From Brachionus plicatilis (Eukaryota > Rotifera > Eurotatoria > Ploima > Brachionidae), in assembly GCA_010279815.1 (NCBI GenBank), contig QEOQ01000226.1:2262456-2326455 (forward strand): 64,000 nucleotides of DNA, in the 5' to 3' direction. The first letter of the stretch is position 1. Each line of letters begins with the position of its first letter. The position numbers and the translations under genes were made by a program. The notes under the pieces are model-generated. The model was not told where the DNA came from and did not search any database. It saw only the letters and a list, made by a program, of their open reading frames with translations. Below, piece after piece: positions 1-13,500 of this stretch.

Positions 1-169
1 TGAAATTATTTTCATTTAGCCAAGTGTGTATCGACCGGACTGATGAGCATAATATCGTCAGTGTAAACTATTACCGATACATTTAAGTTGTTAGTTATAT
101 TGTAGTTAGTTTGTAATAGTTATATCAGAATCTATAACTAACTTTGTTTTTATTCTGGTTTTTATTCAT

Positions 170-281
170 ATCCTTTTCAGGAGAAAATTTTCAGACTAGT
201 TCGTCAAAAAGTGGAATAACTTGCCAGCTGAAGTCATAGAAGCTAAAACAGTCAGCCAGTTCAAGAATAAACGCGTCTGAA
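170..281 (+). mobile_element. Non-LTR retrotransposon (LINE) ORF2 C-terminal remnant
   Basis: In the frame of 212-214 the DNA reads RRKFSD, a stop (197-199), then FVKKWNNLPAEVIEAKTV and SQFKNKRV before a stop at 279-281. The pattern W-N-x-L-P-x-x-V-x-x-A-x-x-x-x-x-F-K is the usual extreme C-terminus of the reverse-transcriptase protein of several LINE clades (CR1, L2, Jockey and relatives). The internal stop and the lack of any RT domain in the 170 bp visible upstream show a dead 3' fragment. A possible 3' tail of the same element lies at 560-625. The clade is not assigned. Confidence 0.6.
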
Positions 282-559
282 GCAAAAAGTTTTCAATCGA
301 ACTACTTAAACAAAAAATAGCGATTTTAGATTTTGTGTGTCACTGGATTTATGCGCATCTAGCAACCATAGAAGCCTTCCGAGTAAAACGTTTCCGCAAA
401 CAATCTTGTAACTTTTAATTTTTGTTATTAATACCTTTCTGTCTAATTTAAAATAAATACTCTTCATATTCGTTTATTTAATTAATTTTAATATTAATTC
501 TATTTTCTTGTATTTTTTTTCTATTTTAATTAATTTTATTTTGTTTAATTATATTTTTT

Positions 560-625
560 CGGTTTTTATTCTGAATTTGAAGGAACTTTAGTTCGATACA
601 TATAAACAATTGAACAAAAATAATA
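560..625 (+). repeat. Putative LINE 3' tail
   Basis: The stretch reads TTTTTATTCTGAA, then GAAGGAACTTTAGTTCGATA, then an A-rich run. A closely similar string occurs at 7222-7282 on the minus strand, and weaker ones near 53088-53140 (+) and 54765-54810 (-). This copy follows a LINE ORF2 C-terminus by about 300 bp, so a shared LINE 3' untranslated end is the simplest reading. This is inferred from by-eye similarity. Confidence 0.4.
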
Positions 626-3244
626 AATTTTTTAATGAAAAATTATTTAAATTATTTTTTAGTTTTAACTCGTTTAATTATGGATTTTTATGGATAGAAA
701 AAATAATTCTAGATATTAATATATTTAAAAAATATCAAATTCTAATTTTTTCATTTGTCTGATAAAAATGATTTTTCTCCTAGTTTTTACACTTGTCTCA
801 AATACTTGACGACATTTCTTAAATTTCAATTAATGTTTCTCAAATAATGATCTTTAAGAAAAAATTCTGCTAAAGAATATTCAACTCGATTTCTTATTTA
901 AATATAAAATTAGTAATCTCTAATACTTAAATTTTTGCTTTTAATTACATTATTGAGTAAATTATTTAACTCATTTAACAATCTATTTTAATCCGCTCTA
1001 TTTCAATTAATTTCGGTTTTAAGAACAAAAAAATTTGAACTTTTTTTTCACGAGCATACATTGGTATTTACCTTGCCATGCATTTGATATTACGGTTCTT
1101 TGTTAAAGCATAATTAGGTTTTTTGAGTTAAAAAAAGTAGAAGAATTTTTAAAACTTTTTAAAATAAATCTTTATTTTAACCATTTAAAACAATAGGCAA
1201 AATTTATTCTATTTGACGTATGATTTGTTTATTTTAGAAGAATGTGCATTTAAATTGTTTAAATATGTCAAATCTTGATAAAATTCAACTTAATAAAATC
1301 TGAATTGACTTTAATTTCTATCAATCAATAACCAAATAAAGCATATTGAATTTTCTAGTCAATATCATTAATTAAAAATTTTACTCACATTAGTTAAACT
1401 TGAACCATTAGCTCATAAACAATAAATGATGAGTAGGATTTAGAAAAAAAAAATTTCAGCTTCATGCATCGGCACCATCTGCACGATTATGAAATTGAAA
1501 GCTTTTGAAAATTTTTCTTTTCCGTAACCGAGTGTAAACAAATCAGGGTTATTTGAAGACAAAAATATCTGGTTTGTATTAATGATCTCAAGTTATTTGA
1601 TTTAAATTAATTAAGACCAAAATCGATGTTGTGTGTGCACTTTTAAAAGCTTGAATTTAAAACCAAAAGCCAAAATTCAATTTAAAGCATTTATTAAAAT
1701 TTAAATGAAGATAAATGAGCTTTAGATCAATGTCTAATGCATTAACCATGCCAGCAAAGAGTTGACCATGTTTTTCTAAAATTTAATCAATTTGTCTCAT
1801 GCTTTGAGCATATTTAACTTTATTGAAAAAACAAAATAAAAAAAAATGGTATTACTTAAATAATTTCTGCCAGCTTTTTAAATTTGCACGAATGATTGAT
1901 TTAATAGAATAATTGACTCTTGAACAAAAATCTTAAAATCTCTTTTCTTTTTTTAGTTTTCTAAATTAAACAAATTTAAGAAAATATAATTAAATAAAAT
2001 CAATTAAATATTTTAGTATGTTTACCAGCGATAGAAACATAAAACAAAAAATGACTGGCGAACAAAATAGCAATCATTTTTTAAGAGGGGAATTTTTTCT
2101 TTATTTTATCAAATGATATTAATTGAAACTAATCGTAATTATTTTTAAAATTCCTAATTGTTTTAGGCAAACAAAATGCATATATGATTAAGGTAAATTT
2201 TTGATTTTTGTCTAAAATGAAATTGATGATTTAATTAAGAAAAAAAATATTTTAAATTTAAATGTCTATTGCTCATATAATAAGTCAACTCATTTGATTT
2301 ATTATGGTTATAGTTTAAATCAAATAAAATATCTATTTCGCAATTAGATTCGGAATTTTTTTTTTCATTTCTAAATTGATGAATTAGTAGCAAATTTCAA
2401 GGCAGAAATTACTCCAACATCGATCATTAATTCCAAGTCCAACAAAATAATATGGATTTAAAACAACTTTTAGTTTTTTTGTTTCTCATTTCCTAATTAC
2501 TTTTCTAACTATTTAATTACGAAGAGAAAGTTCCACGATCATTAATTACTGTAAAAGTTGTTTCTTTGCCAATTGCCAGGATGCTGAATTTAACATTGGC
2601 CTCTTGTGCATCTCAAGTCACATGACTTGGGGATGACCGATGACTATTTTTAGGGTAAATAATGTAGATAGTTCAGAATTTGCTAGGCCTAAAGAATAGC
2701 AAGCGAAACTAATAATTTAGTTTTTAAATTTTGATCCTTTAATTTGTAGTAGAAATATGCTGACCAAACTAACAAGAATGATGATAATTAATCGTTTATC
2801 ATCTATTAGAGATCGTCAATCAAATTACAATTAATAGAATTCCGTCAAAATGTAGGCATAGCTATTTATGTCAAATAAGATCATGTCGATAATGATAGTG
2901 ATCTTGTTTGCATAATTCTTTGACCATCATTTAAGTGACAAACATTTTATCAAGTTGTCCAATTATTCCGATCATTAGTGTCAAAAGCAAAGCTACAAGT
3001 TTTACTAAAAGAAGATTACGCATTCATTTTTACAATTAGCAAATCGGCCATTCTCTTTTAACTTTATATTTAAAGCTAATCATCCAAAATTTTCCAACTA
3101 ATAAAAAAGAGAATTTTTTTTTCAAAATTTAAACTTAATAATTTATTTAAGCATTAATTAATATTTTTTTTGTTTTCTAATCAAGTGGTTTTTCAAAAAA
3201 CACAAGTACACAATTTTATAAAACGAGTTTAAATTGAAGTAAAT
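626..3244. other. AT-rich intergenic DNA
   Basis: No coding frame, RNA gene or clear repeat was recognised on either strand. Composition is AT-rich with many A and T runs. Confidence 0.5.
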
Positions 3245-3490
3245 TTCTTTTTCTTCTGACTTCAACTCCTAGTGGAGCATAAAGCATCCACATGTCTCCT
3301 TCATTCTAGTCTATCCTCGGTGGCCATTTCTGCTTACTTCTATGAAAATTTAATTTCTTCCAGTTCTCTTTCAACTGTTCTCTTCCAAGTTATCTTTGGT
3401 CTTCCTGCATGGTGTCCAGAATAAAACAAATCTGTCCGTTTACATTATTCAAACATGTCCAAGCAATTTAAGCCGCCTGATACAACTCTT
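3245..3490 (-). mobile_element. Decayed LINE ORF2 C-terminus
   Basis: Minus-strand translation gives LRRLKLLGHV, then after stops and a frame change SGHHAGRPKITWKRTVEREL, then MATEDRLE, a stop, and RRHVDALCSTRS. The order L-x-x-L-G-H-V, G-R-P-K-x-T-W, D-R-x-x-W-R-x-x-V-x-A-L-C-x-x-R is a well-known signature of the C-terminal end of LINE endonuclease/reverse-transcriptase proteins. Several stops and a frameshift make this a pseudogene fragment. The upstream RT domain is absent. A GC-richer patch at 3535-3612 may be part of the same insertion. Confidence 0.7.
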
Positions 3491-3534
3491 CATTTGTAAT
3501 TAACTCCGGATAAAATTTATTTAATTATTTAATA

Positions 3535-3700
3535 TATAATTTAGAGGGAATAGTTCCTCTTGGCAGCTCAGAACGGCGTAGTGCCTTCTTTTCAGCCAGC
3601 CTCTTAGGAATATTTTGTAATTAATTATTATTATTATTATTAATTTCAGCTTCATAGACAATTTAAAATTAAAAAAAAAAAAAAAAAAAAAAAATATATA
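3535..3700 (-). other. GC-richer patch followed by ATT and poly(A) runs
   Basis: On the minus strand 3550-3612 can be read as KRLAEKKALRRSELPRGTIP without a stop, unlike the surrounding DNA. Immediately to the right lie an ATT microsatellite (about 3626-3644) and a pure A run of about 27 bases (3669-3695). These look like debris of a retroelement insertion but no family is recognised. Confidence 0.3.
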
Positions 3701-6700
3701 TAATTTAAGTTAAGTTACAAACTCCGGATAAAAGATTCTGATATTTTTCTAAGGTAATTTTAAAAAACTTTGATTTTCTTGAAAGTCACTTTCGTTCATT
3801 CTTCAACATTCGGATCCATATACAAAGTAATACATATTTTACATTGCTAAATAAGTATATTAAAAATGAAGATTTTTCCTTTTTTTTTATTTATTTAAAA
3901 AAATAATTAGTAAGATTAAAAATGGCTAGTGTAGTCAGAATTTTGGCACGAGTCGATGTGTTTTTGTTGATAATAAAATCGCTTATTTCCTTGGCAATTA
4001 GCTCACGGTCACATCTTGATCTCAAAAATTTTATAAATAAGAAATTTATTGTGTTAATGATTTAATATTTTTTTGAATTTTTGTTTGATAGAAATTGATC
4101 TCAGAGTAGTTTAGATTTATTTGAGACCGTGTCAATTTTTAGACTGTTGTGGACACTGGTGATCTGTGTTTTCAGTGGGATGAATTTGACGTGTGCTTTT
4201 GCAGCACTTTTTGTACATCGTGGATTTATTTTGTCTATCATATAAAAGTGATATAAATAATTATTCTATATTAGCTTATTATTGAGAATATGGTATAAAG
4301 GAGTTAAGTAGCTTTAATCGGTCTTCTAAAAGAACATTGATTTTTGCTTCTGACTTATTAAATTTTTGCTGCAGTAGATCGAATTTTCTTAAAGATAACT
4401 TAAACTGGATCACGTGAAGTGCTGCTTTTCTTAAATGAAAATGAGAGGTGCGAAAAATAAAAAAGATGACTCTGTAAAGAGAAACTTTTTTATTTCTTTT
4501 TATCAGTTAATTAATTTTTTTAGCTAATTTTTTTTAGAAATTTTTTTTTTTAGGAAATAATAATTGAATAAATAAATTTTGTGAAGAAAAAATTATAGGC
4601 CCTTTGTTAAAAGAAGGTTAATTTTATTTGATCGATACAATTGTATCTCTTAGAAAGCACACCGACAAATAATTAATATTATGGAAAATTTTTTTTTTAA
4701 ATTTAGAATTCAATCATTGTTTATATCCAGTGAAAACCTTTAGATGATAATTAAGAAAAATAATTTTTATTTTTTTGCTAGCTTTTTTACTTTAAAAATT
4801 ATTTTGAAAAGTGATCCTGAGACTCGTCGACACTTTTTTTGTGAGCCGATTTTGTTATATATGGAATAATTTAAAATGAGAAAGCAACAAAAATTTATTT
4901 TTTCTATTAAAAATGAGAGAAAAATTTTGAAGAAATTAAATTTTATAAAATTATGTACGGATCGGTTTTCTTGTGTTAGATCTCAATTAGCACATTTATG
5001 GCAACAAGCTATCAATGTTAACCATCTTTTAATTAAACTATTTTATTTTAATTAAAAAACACACCATTATATAGAAAATGAAAGTGAATAGCTCATTTAG
5101 AAACAAAATTAGTAAAGTTAAATATTTGAATTATAAGGAAAAATTTTTAGGTGTAATTAAAATTAAAATTTCAAAACATTTGCCCTGATCTAGAAGCGTG
5201 GCTTTTTTAATCGTGATAAATAACAAATCATTTTGATAAAAAACATTACGCCACCTTTAAGTCCTTTCTAATTTAAAATTTTCTTAAATTTACTCAAGCA
5301 AAAGTGTCGTTCTTGTCTTTGGACTGATCAAACAGAGATTTATTCTTATTTAAACAATGTCTAAAAATTGTAATTCTCTTGATGGACTTTTGATGGAAAT
5401 TTAAACGCTATTTTAACTTTATTAGAGTTTGTGACTTTGAATGTCAAATTTGTATATATGAAGCGTTACAAGTTAATAAGCTAATTTATTTTTGAAAATT
5501 TTATCGGAAAATTAATAAAATTAATGTTATCTACTCAGTCATTTCCAAATTTAGATCAACTCTATTTTGCGATCCATTTCTTTTTATTTTATTATGTAAT
5601 TTAATTTTTCAAATCTCATTTAAAAATTGAAAATTTTCGGGAATTAACTAAAAAATACACAACACTAAAGATTAATTTGTTTAAATTGTGAAAATTCAAG
5701 AAAATTTACTGGATTTATTTTTAAAAAGGAGATTCAGAGGGTCCAAACCATTTGGACGTTCCCTGAGATAAACCCCAAGACTGTATTTTAAAAAAATAAA
5801 ATAAATTAATTTGTTTTTAGGTATTTATTTAAAGATTGGAATTAATAACATAAATTTAGTGTCAAAACGTAGTGTGTGTGTCAGCTGCAATTAATCTCTC
5901 ATTAAAGAAGAGTGATGTAAAGACTCAGGTCTAAGAAATAGTGTTACACAAGGAGAGGGGTATTTGAATAATCTTATCTTTGCCATTTCTTTATTCACTT
6001 GCCAAACTAACCACTAAGAACCACCCATGATTCAAAATGTCTGGCTTAACTCAAGAAGTTGACATGAGACTGTTAGTAGTTTGAGTTTATTTAAGGCTTC
6101 ATGGTACGTAATGTTGGAATGAATGTCATATTCTAGTTTAAGTTCAAATCGAACTGCAGAATTTTGAATAGTTTGAATTTTTTTTAAATTTAATTTTTTT
6201 AAAAATGAATTAAGACATAGACCTTACTTAGTGTTTACCTAATGTTCTGACATTTAGTATCCACTTTTTATTTTAGACGAGCCACTTTTATAGTGCCATC
6301 TGAACCAAATAATTTTTTTTTATTAACATTGGTCAAAAATAATAAATCTACGAGCATTCTAGAATAAAAACGAGACGATTCTAAAAGAAACGAAAACATT
6401 TTTTTAATTTAATTATTTATTTAAAAAATGTTCGAGCTTCATCAATAAACTAAAAAAGAAAAGCTATTAAGTTATGGCAAAGACAGTTTAGATATTTTTA
6501 GATAGAAACAAAAATCAATAATGTAAATTTAGGAGTTTAGAGGTGATTTTAGATTTGTGGAAGGAGTTAGTCAATTGTAAAAGATAAAATCTCTATAAGA
6601 GTGGTCTGATACTGCAGACTTTTTTCACTTAACTTCATAGAGCTGTTGAAGTGCGCGATAAAAGAAGCTTTATGGTCTATCATGGTTACTGAGTGAGGAT

Positions 6701-7219
6701 GCTTTTGCAACTAGGCCAGTTTTGTATTACTTGCGCTTTTTTTTGAATTGTTGTCACCAAAGGCATTTTAGCAAGGAAATTTGCAGACTGAGCTCAATGC
6801 CATTTCAACCCAAGTCAAAACTGCTTTGAGCTTATTTCTAATTTTTTGATTTCTTTGTAACTAGTGATATACTAAAGCGGTCGACTTGCACAAGAGTCTT
6901 AGCTAATTTGATATGCCTTATTTGCTACTTTCGCATACTTTGCGTTCATTGGATGCATATGTGCAGCCATTCCCGCAAACAATTCCAAGTATGATTACTT
7001 AATTTGAAACGAGTTTAATTATTTTGGTGAATATTACTGATTGTTTTCAAACAATTTTCTACTAAGTATCTCTTCATTAATTTTAATTATTACAAAAATT
7101 GTTGGCCCTGATTTAGCTATGCAATGATTAACATCTAGGACGTCATGTGCAAGGCTATATGTTTTTATCTCATTTTTAATTTCTCTAATTTGAGTCACTA
7201 GAATGAAGTAAACGGACAG
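3701..7219. other. AT-rich intergenic DNA with one GC-rich hairpin
   Basis: No gene was seen. The only structured feature noticed is a short hairpin at 5734-5767: perfect 7-bp arms 5741-5747 and 5751-5757 around CCA, extended outward by imperfect pairing between CAGAGG and GTTCCCTG. It is conspicuous because its surroundings are nearly all A and T. Confidence 0.4.
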
Positions 7220-7221
7220 GA

Positions 7222-7560
7222 TTTTTTTATTTTATTTATTTGTTAATCTGTACCGAGCTAATGCTCCTTCAGAATAAAAATATAAAAAGGAAATTTGAGT
7301 AAGAATTAAATTAAAATTTAAAAAAAAGGATAAATAAGTCTAAGTAATAAAAAGAAATTAAATTTTGGAGAGGACTGTTCAAAATTTACACTCTTAAATA
7401 CAGCTTGTAAGGCTAGTGAAAATGAAAGCGAAAACAAACTAGTGCTAGTTGTTATCCTAAGCTGCTTTAATGCACGCGCTTGTTTGTAAATTAGGCAAAA
7501 AATATTGCACAACAATCCAGAGCTCATCACCAGTTCTATCATTTGATTATTTGCCGACAC
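7222..7560 (-). mobile_element. Possible LINE 3' end (minus strand)
   Basis: Read on the minus strand, 7282 to 7222 gives TTCTGAAGGAGCATTAGCTC, GGTACAGATTAACAAATAAA and a short A-rich tail, matching the tail at 560-625. An 80-codon open frame lies just upstream (7560-7318 on the minus strand), but it has no recognisable domain and may be chance. Only the tail is supported. Whether the frame belongs to the element is unknown. Confidence 0.35.
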
Positions 7561-8400
7561 ATGGACGCCTTCAAAGACCTACGGTCTGTCTAGTTGGCTT
7601 TCTCGATCCACACTAGAGAATACTTCAAATCCACCACTAGAGCTGATAGAGCTGATACTTGAAAGAATTTTTGAATTGTGAGCATTGTGTGTGTGGGTAA
7701 ATAACTTGAGGGTTCGGTGTAAACTCGGCACTGTTACCTAGTGATCGGATCCGAAGAACAAAGACTCAAGTGACGTAGTAGGCCAAGCATTTGCACTAGA
7801 ATAAACAAGTGCAGTTTTTTCTAAAGGAATTTTTCAATTGGCACACAATCCGCGTCTTAAACTAGCCAACCAAGCTTAAAGCTATTAGAGGATTTTTGAC
7901 AACTTTTTTTTTTCTTTTCTATTTTTTATTGTCAATTCTTTCAAATCATTTCATTTAGACATTTGAATCTAAAATTTGCAATTTTATTTAGTTGTTATTG
8001 TTGTATAAATAAAACAAGATCGTAATGGGTAATTTAATTTTATATATTAGTTTTAATTGCATTTAAACAACGATATATATTAATATGTGAATTAAGCAGC
8101 TATCGTTGTTTATGGGGTTGCAATTAAAATGAAAAAAAAAAAAAAAAGAAGAAGAAATTAAATTAGATCCGAATCCGGTTCGGAGTAGAAAAAAAATGAA
8201 AAAGAAAATGGCAATGGATGGACGATGTGAGGCACCTTGGTCTAATGAATAAATCATCTAATTAGATTAAGAAGAAGCAGCAAAAATAAAATAAATAGCT
8301 TTTCTCTCTCTCTCTCTCTCTTTTCTTCTAACAAAAAAATAAATTAGCATTAATTAATTGATTAATAAAATTTTGATTTTTTCTTTTTTGTTGTTTTATT
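7561..8400. other. Intergenic, low-complexity runs
   Basis: No gene was seen. A CT microsatellite lies at about 8301-8321 and there are several A and T homopolymers. 7565-7860 is less AT-rich than the rest but has no recognisable frame. Confidence 0.4.
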
Positions 8401-8425
8401 GTGGAGTGTTTTGCGTTCGGATTTG

Positions 8426-8499
8426 GAAGCCAATCGGCTCGTACACTTCGCATTGAGACTAGCTACGATTGGCTTCTAATCAATCTTATTCCTAATTGG
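8426..8499. promoter_or_regulatory. Opposed CCAAT boxes upstream of Msx
   Basis: A perfect 11-bp inverted repeat, GAAGCCAATCG at 8426-8436 and its complement at 8466-8476, places two CCAAT boxes in opposite orientation. A third reversed CCAAT (ATTGG, 8495-8499) follows. The pair is 394-444 bp upstream of the Msx start codon and sits in a locally GC-richer stretch. CCAAT boxes are the known sites of NF-Y. A promoter role here is inference from sequence and position only. Confidence 0.4.
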
Positions 8500-8845
8500 T
8501 GAAAATTAGTTTTTATTTTCTAAATTGTTGTGCCTGCCTCCCTCCAATAATTCTCTCTCTTTTTATTTCTTTTTTTTTTCTCTCTCTCTCTCTCTTTTTT
8601 TTAAATTTAGATGATGGAGAAAGTAATAAAAAAAGAATTAGAAAAATAGAGAAAAAAAATAAAAAATCCTCCTCATATAAATATTCGTCAAACTAGTAGT
8701 CAACAAAAAAAAAAAAAGAATTTTAAATACTTTGTTTGTCATCATCATCAGCAACAACAGCAAACAAATAATTTGATACCACATCTAATAATAAAACCAA
8801 TTAATTTTAAAATATTTTTTTTTAGAGAGAAAAAAAATTACCTAA

Positions 8846-10144
<1,299 letters not shown>

Positions 10145-10528
10145 CATCTAAATGGATCGTTTCCCCTTCTTTTTGTTCTCTTTCTAAATTCTTTGTTCTA
10201 ATCAAGCACACGTTTAATTATTTTTTTTTTTTTATTTAAACCAAAAAAAAATAATTTAATCTATTTTTATTTAAATTTAATGGTTTTTGTTGTTGTTGTT
10301 GTTTTTGCTGATTTCCGTGTGATGTTAGAGTCAATTGGGGGCTAATGGTTGCTGCTGATTTAGAGGCAACTTTAAAAATTAACACTCACACTCACATGCA
10401 AACACATGCACACTACTACTACTACTGACTGACAGTGACTAGTAAGCGGTCGAGATTGATTGTAAATTTTTTGGTTATTTAATATTTTTTTTTTCTTGTT
10501 GTACTTATTGTTTTTTTTTTCTTATTTT

Positions 10529-10534
10529 AATAAA
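10529..10534 (+). terminator. Candidate Msx polyadenylation signal
   Basis: An AATAAA hexamer lies about 385 bp after the Msx stop, preceded by T-rich DNA and followed by A and T runs. The hexamer is frequent in such AT-rich DNA, so this is only a candidate. Confidence 0.25.
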
Positions 10535-10539
10535 AAAAA

Positions 10540-13500
10540 AATTTTTTTTTTTTTTTTCGCTTTTTTAGGAGTTATTTTTTGGCATTTTTTATTTCAAAAC
10601 TTTTGAATAAATAAAATTTTAAAATTACTTTTGACTTTTTTTTCTATCTCAAATAATGAACAGTTTGAAATGGTATTGATGATAATAAAATAAAAGGAAA
10701 CTAAAAAGAAATTTATTTTTTTTCTTTGGATAAGAATTTGGTTCAAATTGTGTGATCGAACATTGAGTACAGGTAGAAAAAGGATCTCTTTGGACAGCCT
10801 AGAGTTCAACAGAGATAAACAGTATTAATCGGTCTTAATTATTTATTATTATTAAAATTATTTTTGTTAGTTTGAATTTTGAATGGTATGGACAAAATCG
10901 TATCGTATTTTTTTATTCTCAAGAATTAAAATTAATTATTTTAATCTACATATTAAATAGTATGGAGCAATTTTGGGCTTTTTTTGTCCCCATCGAAGCT
11001 TGAATAATTATTTGAAAATAAAAAGTGAATAGGAAAAAAATGTTGATTTAAGTTTTCTGTTGAGCCATCATAAATTAATATCTTCATTACCAAAGTCGAA
11101 TCATATTGTCAATTTTTCTAAATTTTTTTTCAATTCAATTGATATTTTGGGCTTTATTTTCTTGTTACAAGTGTGGAATTTTGAAAACCAAATGATTACG
11201 ATTGAAATCTATCTGCTTGCTTTTAATCCTCAATAAAACAATTAAAAAATAAAGACTTTTTTAATGTTATGTATTGAACCAGCAAAAATAGATCCTCAAT
11301 GTAAATCAAGAGTCGAATAATCAAATAAAAGGAAGATATTTTATTATTATTTTCAGAATTGCTTTGGTCAAGGCAAACTAGAAAAAATTCAAATTTAAAC
11401 AAATTTATTTATTTTCGTGAAATTTTTCTAAAATTTGTTCAAGAAAATATTATTTTTTTATTGTTGAAAAAAGCACCTCATTAAATTTTAATAGTCTTTT
11501 TTTTGACTATAAATCTCCTTGGCAGTTAAGAATGGTGCTTATTTACCTCTCTATCAAATACTAACTTATCCAAGTGTTTTATGTATTTAATCAAAAATCA
11601 AATAGCTGTAAAATTATCAAGATAAATTACAAGAGGCTCAAATAGCCATAAGAAAAGTTGGAGACATTAAAAAGCCGTGTTGTTAAAAGATGAAAAAGAT
11701 GAACCAATTCAAACAAATTATCTTTTCAGCGATCATTATCGTTTGAATCTAAAATTCAATTAATCAAATATTTTTATAATTTAAAAAAAATTTAAATTTC
11801 GATTATCATTAATTAAATAAAAACTATTTATTTTAAACCTTGTTTAATAAAACCAAAAATCAAGTTTACAAAGAGACAAACACAAAATTGCTTTTTAGAA
11901 TTAAGAGCTTTCTCAAATTTTTGCCTAAAATTGTTTTTGTTTTAAAGTTTAAATTACCAATGGATTTATATTTTAGTTTTTTTTTTGTTGGTATCTAGGT
12001 TTTTTTTTCGTTGAAAAAAAGGTAATTTTGTGTAATAGGTTTTGTTGGAAATAATTAAATTCAAATAAACAAACGAATCTAATTTAAATTGTATTTACTA
12101 TTTATTTTAATTAAATTTAAATTAAACTTAATAAAGTGACGCTTTAAGAAATGACGACTTTTGAATAAAAGTAAATAGTCGGAATTAATTCAAGTTTTAG
12201 TTGAAGGCATTTGACTTATCGAAAATATATTGATCATGACCACTTTAAAAGTGGCAGCGGTAAACTATTTAGCAAACAAGTCTAGCATTAAATGAATGAT
12301 GAATATTCCTAATATTCTTGCTCTTAATAATAAATACAATTATTCATCCGTTTCTAAATCGATTGAAGTATATATGATATGTTTGACTTTTGAATCAAGA
12401 GGTATTTTTTTTCATTAGGTGAACACTCATTTTTTTCTATTTCTTTTTTATTTTCTATTTTAATTTATTTTATTTGCATTTAATGTTTATTTATTTATTT
12501 TTAAATGCTTAAATTAAAATTTTAAATTGTTTACATCTAATTTAATTCAAATTTTTATATTTTTTTTTTCAAGTCGAATGCTAATAATTTATTCGAGTGA
12601 TAATGGCTTTGGGTTTTAGATTGGCACATTTATTAAAATTTGATATTTCAAGATTTGGTACATTTAAATGCGATTAGATTTTCTAAACGAGTTGTTTATA
12701 AGAATTTAATAAGTTAATTAGAAATAATGACTGATATTTATAAATGAAAAATGAGTCTTGGAATCATAAAGAGTCCGAAAATAAAAGGCCTCACTATTCC
12801 AGACGATTAAATTAAAAAATACTCTTTTAAAATAAACACAAACACTTAAAATCAGATATCACTTTTACAGAGTGCTTAAGTATGGATAACTGGTTTATGT
12901 CTTTATAATAAATAAAATTATCGGCTCTCTATACTTTAGCCAGAAAATTAACTATCAAACAAAATATTGCGCTTTTTTATTATTTTCAAATCTTAATCAA
13001 AAAATTTGAAAATTTATATCATTATTATTAATTTGATTTTATGGTTTTTGTGGCATAATTTGAATTTTTTTAGTTGAATATCTTTTAAAAAAAATTTCAA
13101 GTAACTGTGTATCAATAGCATTTTAAAGTTTAATACTGAATTTTAATAGATTAAAAAAATTTATCCATACAATTTAAGACCTGGTCTGCTCAATATTTTC
13201 TTCAAATAATTTTCATTAAGATAAAAGCAAATTTAGAGAAACGAAAAAGTCTAAATAGATTCATTTGAAATTTTTTGTTTAATTAAAATTAAATGAAAAA
13301 TTAAAAAAAAAATATCAAACTTATTAGTGTAATATTTAATCTAATTTCAAGTGATAAAGGACTGGCTCGAATTGAATTATTAGAGCATTATGATATTAAA
13401 AGGAATGCAGCAAAATTAATTTTAGAGATAAAGAGATAAATTTTAAAGATTGGTATCACAAAAAGTCGCATTAAAAGTACTTTATTAATTTAATTTGAGA

